Assembly (NCBI GenBank): GCA_034436375.1
Contig: DAOTVS010000284.1
Location: forward strand, 1 to 11,696
Length of the DNA stretch: 11,696 nucleotides
Source of the DNA: DAOTVS01 sp034436375
GTDB lineage: Bacteria; Chloroflexota; Anaerolineae; SpSt-313
Direction of reading: 5' to 3'
Shown: piece after piece, positions 7,980 to 11,696 of the stretch
Layout: the number at the start of each line of letters is the position of its first letter
How positions within the stretch are numbered: position 1 is the stretch's first letter
Notes under the pieces: generated by a model
Told to the model about the DNA's origin: nothing
The model's database searches: none
The model's input: the letters and a program-made list of their open reading frames with translations, nothing else
Translations under genes and position numbers: made by a program

Positions 7980-8011
7980 GTGAAGGGGTTTGGGGTAGGT
8001 TGGGTGGACCG

Positions 8012-8141
8012 GGTTGTCGGGGCAACCGCGGATTCACAGCCCGTTGCACATGACGGAGGCGCCTGCACCCTGACCACGCCCGCGCATGAGCTCGATATTG
8101 CCCTGCGCCTGAGGAGCTTGCCCTGATGGGCTGTGGGCGTG
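8012..8141 (+). promoter_or_regulatory. Possible structured leader of the GH4 gene
   Basis: The 220-bp gap between the GH2 stop and the GH4 start has several complementary segments. One is a hairpin, GGTTG (8012-8016) with CAACC (8023-8027). Another is a set that folds as a three-way junction: outer stem 8075-8084 with 8132-8141 (10 pairs, two of them G-U), AGCTC (8089-8093) with GAGCT (8114-8118), and GCCC (8120-8123) with GGGC (8128-8131). Further down, TATAAC (8164-8169) could be a -10 box but lacks a good -35. The fold was made by eye in GC-rich DNA, where chance pairing is common, and it matches no riboswitch class I know. Confidence 0.25.
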
Positions 8142-8199
8142 CCTCTGTACCTGAAACCCCGTCTATAACAAAAGCACTGGGCTCAAGGAGGATATCCCC

Positions 8200-9534
8200 A
8201 TGACCAAGATCGCTTTTATCGGTGCGGGCAGCCTCGTCTTTACCCGCAATCTCGTGCGCGACATTCTGACCTTCCCGCGCCTCACCGATGCGACGCTCAC
8301 ATTGATGGATATCAATCCTGAGCGGCTCGAGTTTGCGCAAAAGATGGTGCAGAAGATTGTCGACCTGGGCCATTATCCGGCCAGGGTCGAGGCCACGATG
8401 GACCGCGCCAAGGCGCTCGACGGCGCCGATGCGGTGCTGGTGACCATCCTGGTGGGGCCGACGTCCGTCTGGCAGAACGATATCCTGATCCCAGAGCAGT
8501 ACGGCGTCGATATCAACATCGGCGACACGCGCGGCCCCTCGGGCATCTTCCGCGCCCTGCGCACCATCCCGGTGATGCTCGGCATCGCGCACGATATGGA
8601 GCGCTATTGCCCCCATGCCACGATGCTGAACTATACCAACCCTATGGCCATGCTCTGTCGGGCCATGCAGCGCGAGACCAAGATCAAGCTGACCGGCCTC
8701 TGCCACAGCGTGCAGGGGACGGCTGAGATGCTGGCCAGGTGGATCGGCGCGCCCATGGAGGAGATCACCTATACCTGCGCCGGCATCAATCACCAGGCCT
8801 GGTATATCAAGTACGAGTGGAACGGGCAGGACGCCTACCCCCTCATCCGCAAGGCCGTGACCGAGCGCCCCGAGATCTATAACGAAGAGATCGTGCGCAA
8901 TGAGCTGTTCCTGGCGTTCGACTATTACGTGACCGAGTCCAGCGGGCACAACTCAGAGTATGTGGCCTGGTTCCGCAAGCGGCCGGACCTGATCGAAAAG
9001 TACTGCACTCACGGCACGGGTTGGAACCCGGGCGAGCATGCCTACATCCTGCAGGGGAACCGGCGGGTCGAGGGCCTGTGGCAGGAGGAGATCAAAAAGT
9101 GGCTCGCCTCAGACAGCCCAATCTCTCTCGAGCGGGGGCACGAGTACGCGGCCTCGATCATCAACGCTTTGCAGGGCGGCGAGCCCTTCCAGTTCAACGG
9201 CAACGTGCCCAACAACGGCCTGATCAGCAACCTCCCCCAGGGCGCCTGCGTCGAAGTGCCCGTATGGGCCAGCAAGAAGGGCCTGGAGGCCGTGCACGTG
9301 GGCGCCCTGCCGCCGCAGTGCGCGACCATCACCGGCCTTAGCGCCAACATCGAGGAGATGGCGGTCGAGGCGGCCCTCACCGGCGACCCGCGCCTGGTCT
9401 ACCAGGCCATCTGCAACGACCCGCTGACCGGCGCCGTGCTCTCGCTGGCCGAGATCAAGCAGATGGTGAACCAGATGTTCGAAGCCAACATCGCCCACCT
9501 GCCGCAGTTCAGGCATTTCAAGATCGATTCGTAA
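8200..9534 (+). CDS. melA: GH4 NAD- and metal-dependent alpha-galactosidase (MelA type)
   Basis: Cytoplasmic alpha-galactosidase, 444 aa, close to the usual size for GH4. The family works by oxidising the sugar C3 with bound NAD+, with Mn2+ or a similar metal, followed by elimination and re-addition of water. The N-terminus is a Rossmann NAD site (IAFIGAGSLVFTRNLVRDIL, 4-23), followed by LNYTNPMAM (143-151). Metal ligands should be C168 in CHSV and H198 in GINHQAWY. The motif after the metal cysteine separates GH4 activities, and CHSV is the alpha-galactosidase version as I recall it. SSGHNSEYVAWFRK (247-260) also fits the MelA group. A strong AAGGAGG (8185-8191) precedes the ATG by 8 nt. The stop codon (TAA, followed by a second TAA) lies in the left arm of an inverted-repeat element, so the last residues could have been altered by insertion. 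Confidence 0.9.
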   Translation: MTKIAFIGAGSLVFTRNLVRDILTFPRLTDATLTLMDINPERLEFAQKMVQKIVDLGHYPARVEATMDRAKALDGADAVLVTILVGPTSVWQNDILIPEQYGVDINIGDTRGPSGIFRALRTIPVMLGIAHDMERYCPHATMLNYTNPMAMLCRAMQRETKIKLTGLCHSVQGTAEMLARWIGAPMEEITYTCAGINHQAWYIKYEWNGQDAYPLIRKAVTERPEIYNEEIVRNELFLAFDYYVTESSGHNSEYVAWFRKRPDLIEKYCTHGTGWNPGEHAYILQGNRRVEGLWQEEIKKWLASDSPISLERGHEYAASIINALQGGEPFQFNGNVPNNGLISNLPQGACVEVPVWASKKGLEAVHVGALPPQCATITGLSANIEEMAVEAALTGDPRLVYQAICNDPLTGAVLSLAEIKQMVNQMFEANIAHLPQFRHFKIDS

Positions 9535-9665
9535 TAAGTAATGCGTAATACGTAAATTGCCATTCCGGCATGCTCGATACTTTGGGTCAGTATCGCTAGA
9601 GCCAACGCTACGAAAAGCAGCAGATGCTCGTAATGGCAACTTTACGTATTATTCATTACTTATTA
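9532..9665. repeat. MITE-like element with ~33-bp terminal inverted repeats
   Basis: The left arm (9532-9564) and right arm (9632-9665) are reverse complements except for two adjacent mismatches and one extra C (9640). The arms are AT-rich and built from GTAATRC-like units, unlike the GC-rich surroundings. The 67-nt centre contains a second inverted repeat, CGATACT (9574-9580) with AGTATCG (9588-9594), and a direct repeat of ATGCTCG (9570-9576, 9624-9630). No transposase frame and no clear target-site duplication are visible. It could be a miniature mobile element, a palindromic intergenic repeat, or an mRNA-protecting hairpin after GH4. It contains the GH4 stop codon. Confidence 0.7.
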
Positions 9666-9696
9666 TGGGTCATGGCGAGCTTATGCATTGCAGAAC

Positions 9697-9713
9697 AAGG
9701 AGTATGGATCGTG
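9697..9713 (+). promoter_or_regulatory. Ribosome-binding site and GTG start of the UroD-like gene
   Basis: AAGGAG (9697-9702) lies 8 nt before an in-frame GTG (9711-9713). The nearer ATG at 9704 is in another frame. Upstream in-frame ATGs (9624 in the inverted-repeat element and 9672) lack a ribosome site and would add an unrelated leader. Confidence 0.65.
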
Positions 9714-10793
9714 CCCGCATCAACCCGCCCTCCCGCTCCCCTTGCTTTCAAGCCCGACCTGGCCGAAGCGGCGCGGCGCTGGGAGGCCTTTTACGCCGGC
9801 GAGATCATCGACCGGCCCATCGTCTGCGTCACCGCGCCGCGCGATGGCGCTGCCCCTGTGACTGCGATCACCTATCAGGATCGGGCTTTTGGCGATATCG
9901 GCGCCATGATCGACCGCGTGTTGCAGGCCGCCGAGGGGATCTTCTGGGGCGGCGAGGCGGTGCCCGCCTTCTTTCCCAGCATCGGCCCCGACGAGGTGGC
10001 CGTCTTCACCGGCGCCGAGCTGCGCTGGAGCGACGACTCGCCCGATACCAACTGGTCCGTGCCCTATGTCGACGATTGGCGGCAGGCCCTGCCCCTGCGC
10101 CTGCAGACGGATCACCCGCTCTACCGGCGCATCCTTGAGGTCTATCGCCGCGCAGCCGAGCGCCTGGCCGGCAAGGTGCTGCTCTCGCCGCTCGACCTGC
10201 ACACCAACATGGACCTCCTGGCCGCCATCCGGGGCCCGCAGCGCCTCTGCCTGGACCTGATCGATCAGCCGGAGATGATCAACCGGGCCATGCAGGACGC
10301 GCGCGCCCTTTTCCCCGCACTGTGGCGCGCCGTCGCCGAGGCCGGGCGCATGGATGAGCAGGGCTACTGTCACGCGTTCTATTCCATGGAGGGGGCGGCC
10401 GTGCTGCAGTGCGATTTCTCCTGCATGATGAGCCCGGCCATGTTCCGCCGCTGGGTGCTGCCGGCGCTGGAGGAAGAGGCCGAGGTTGTGCGCCATGCCC
10501 TCTACCACTGGGATGGCCCGGCGGCCCGGGTGCACACGGCGGACCTCTTGGCGAGTAAGGGGCTCTTTTCCCTCTCCTACGTCCCGGGCGATGGGCACGG
10601 CGACCACATCGAGTACCTGGACCTCTTCAAGCGGGTGCAGGCCGGCGGCAAAGCCGTGCAGGTCCACGGCACGCCCGAGCAGCTCAAGCTCATGCACCGC
10701 GAGCTGCGCCCGGAAAAGGTACACTATCACACCCACTGCCGAAGCGTCTCCGAGGCCGAGGCGCTCTTGGAGTGGTTTGTGCGGAACACGTGA
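9711..10793 (+). CDS. Uroporphyrinogen-decarboxylase-fold protein of unknown substrate
   Basis: Member of the UroD/corrinoid-methyltransferase TIM-barrel superfamily by overall pattern, 360 aa from GTG 9711. The segment LQCDFSCMMSPAMFRRWVLP (232-251) matches the superfamily's aspartate-plus-SP-F-P region. HALYHWDGPAARVH (262-275) sits where Zn-dependent methyltransferases have H-x-C-G, so the first cysteine ligand appears to be D269. The C-terminal VQVHGTPEQL and C343 (HTHC) lie where a last ligand would be. The N-terminal arginine-rich motif of true haem-pathway UroD is absent, so it is not hemE. The gene follows three glycosidases and is 11 nt from the next dehydrogenase gene, pointing to catabolism of a sugar or a sugar modification. 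The reaction is unknown. The fold call is fairly secure; the role is not. Confidence 0.65.
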   Translation: MPASTRPPAPLAFKPDLAEAARRWEAFYAGEIIDRPIVCVTAPRDGAAPVTAITYQDRAFGDIGAMIDRVLQAAEGIFWGGEAVPAFFPSIGPDEVAVFTGAELRWSDDSPDTNWSVPYVDDWRQALPLRLQTDHPLYRRILEVYRRAAERLAGKVLLSPLDLHTNMDLLAAIRGPQRLCLDLIDQPEMINRAMQDARALFPALWRAVAEAGRMDEQGYCHAFYSMEGAAVLQCDFSCMMSPAMFRRWVLPALEEEAEVVRHALYHWDGPAARVHTADLLASKGLFSLSYVPGDGHGDHIEYLDLFKRVQAGGKAVQVHGTPEQLKLMHRELRPEKVHYHTHCRSVSEAEALLEWFVRNT

Positions 10794-10804
10794 GAGGAAG
10801 ATCC

Positions 10805-11696
10805 ATGCTCGCAGCCGTCTACTATGGTCCCCGAGATCTACGCATCGAAGAGCGCCCCACGCCCGTGCCCGGCCCGGGTGAGGCGCTGGTGCGCGTGCTC
10901 GCCGCCGGCATCTGCGGCACCGACCTGCGCATCGTCGCCGGCCAGCACCGCCGGGTGCCGCCGGGCACGTTGCGCATCCCCGGGCACGAGGTAGTGGGCG
11001 ATATCGCCGCCCTGGGCCCGGGCGTCGCCGGCTTTTCCGTGGGCGAGCGCGTCTTTGTCGGCCCCAACACAGGCTGCGGGCGCTGCCGCCTGTGCCAGGC
11101 AGGCCGCTCCAACCTCTGTGCGGACCTGGAGGGCCTGGGCGTTACCTGCGACGGCGCCTTTGCCGAGTATATGCTCGTCTCGGCCCGCTCCGTAGAGCAG
11201 GGCAACCTGATGCCCGTGCAGCCCGGTGTCGATCCCGCCGTCGCATCGCTGGCCGAGCCCCTGGCCTGCGTGTTGCACGGCCAGGATGCCTGCGCCATCC
11301 GCCCCGGCGACACGGTGTTGGTCATCGGCGCCGGGCCTATCGGCATCATGCACCTGCTGCTCGCTCGCCTCAGCGGCGCCGCGCGTGCGCTCGTCGCCGA
11401 ATTGAGCCCCGCGCGCCGCAAGCAAGCCCTGGCCCTGGGCGCTGACCGGGCCATCGACCCGGCTACAGAGGACCTGGCGCAGGCCGTGCGCGCCGAGACG
11501 GCGGGCGCCGGCGCCGACGTGATCCTGGTGGCCGCCCCCTCCGACCGCGCCCAGCAGGAGGCGCTCCGGGCGGCGGCCATCGGCGGACGCATCAACTTTT
11601 TTGGCGGCCTGCCCAAGGACCGCCCTACGGTCGAGCTGGACTCGAATCTGGTGCACTATAAAGAGCTGGTCGTCACCGGCACCACGGCCTGCAGCA
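10805..11696 (+). CDS. Medium-chain zinc-dependent sugar/alcohol dehydrogenase, partial (3' end cut)
   Basis: First 297 residues of an MDR-family dehydrogenase (threonine/sorbitol dehydrogenase type), cut by the window edge; the family is usually about 340-360 aa. Catalytic zinc ligands are C37 (GICGTDLR), H61 with E62 (GHEVVG), and probably E151 (AEPLACV). The structural zinc site has all four cysteines, C91, C94, C97 and C105. The Rossmann nucleotide site is VIGAGPIGIMH (173-183), and E199 after the second strand suggests NAD rather than NADP. It would oxidise a secondary alcohol of a sugar, polyol or related acid; the substrate cannot be read from the sequence. AGAGGA (10793-10798) lies just before the ATG and overlaps the stop of the UroD-like gene by one base, so the two are surely cotranscribed. 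Confidence 0.88.
   Translation, partial: MLAAVYYGPRDLRIEERPTPVPGPGEALVRVLAAGICGTDLRIVAGQHRRVPPGTLRIPGHEVVGDIAALGPGVAGFSVGERVFVGPNTGCGRCRLCQAGRSNLCADLEGLGVTCDGAFAEYMLVSARSVEQGNLMPVQPGVDPAVASLAEPLACVLHGQDACAIRPGDTVLVIGAGPIGIMHLLLARLSGAARALVAELSPARRKQALALGADRAIDPATEDLAQAVRAETAGAGADVILVAAPSDRAQQEALRAAAIGGRINFFGGLPKDRPTVELDSNLVHYKELVVTGTTACS

Noticed and set aside
8012..8027. Hairpin after the GH2 gene as an intrinsic terminator
   Set aside because: The stem is only 5 bp and is followed by GCGGATTC rather than a T-run; the next gene continues in the same direction.
8189..8198. GGATATCC palindrome at the GH4 ribosome site as an operator
   Set aside because: Only 8 bp, with no loop, and explained by the Shine-Dalgarno context; too short to support.
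7879..8949. 356-codon minus-strand open frame across the GH2-GH4 gap
   Set aside because: Mostly antisense to the GH4 gene, low-complexity, and no ribosome site or domain seen.
9704..9706. ATG as the start of the UroD-like gene
   Set aside because: It is out of frame with the conserved protein; the in-frame GTG at 9711 has AAGGAG at 8 nt.
9711..10793. Haem-pathway uroporphyrinogen decarboxylase (hemE)
   Set aside because: The N-terminal motif that binds the porphyrin carboxylates is absent and no haem genes are nearby.
1..11696. CTGCAG near both window ends as a sign of a mobile element or cloning boundary
   Set aside because: A six-base site is frequent in GC-rich DNA and no longer repeat is shared by the two ends.
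1..11696. CRISPR arrays, tRNA or rRNA genes, transposases
   Set aside because: No regularly spaced repeats, cloverleaf-like sequences, rRNA motifs or transposase motifs were seen on either strand.

Overview
The window is GC-rich DNA, probably from a member of the Chloroflexota (Anaerolineae/Caldilineae-like). This rests on two signalling proteins of a kind I associate with that phylum: a multi-TM hybrid histidine kinase with an unusual C-terminal receiver, and a regulator combining a sigma-region-4-like HTH, a degenerate ATPase-like domain and a receiver. It also rests on high GC3 codon use. The assignment is from memory of protein style, not from a search.

Layout. Positions 1-344 hold the left-edge sequence and a good sigma70-type promoter (201-229) for a response regulator gene (best start 345, stop 1598, + strand). 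A membrane-bound hybrid histidine kinase gene (3723-1552, - strand) converges on it, and their 3' ends overlap by 47 bp. The kinase promoter (about 3806-3778) lies in a roughly 290 bp divergent intergenic region that also holds a perfect 15-bp palindrome (3965-3979) just ahead of the next operon.

From 4017 to the right edge all genes run on the + strand and look like a carbohydrate-use operon: a DUF5060/DUF4038 (GH140, apiosidase-type) glycoside hydrolase, a GH2 beta-glycosidase, a GH4 NAD/metal-dependent alpha-galactosidase (CHSV motif), a uroporphyrinogen-decarboxylase-fold protein, and a medium-chain zinc dehydrogenase cut by the window end. None of the three hydrolases has a visible signal peptide, so they probably finish imported oligosaccharides in the cytoplasm, and the dehydrogenase would oxidise a released sugar or polyol. 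No transporter is present in the window; one would be expected outside it.

The noncoding parts of the operon are the most unusual. The GH140-GH2 gap holds a 19-bp-armed hairpin whose 3' arm contains the first half of the GH2 Shine-Dalgarno. The GH2-GH4 gap can be hand-folded into a three-stem leader. The GH4-UroD gap is almost filled by a ~134 bp element with ~33-bp terminal inverted repeats, and this element supplies the GH4 stop codon. No CRISPR array, tRNA, rRNA or transposase gene was seen.
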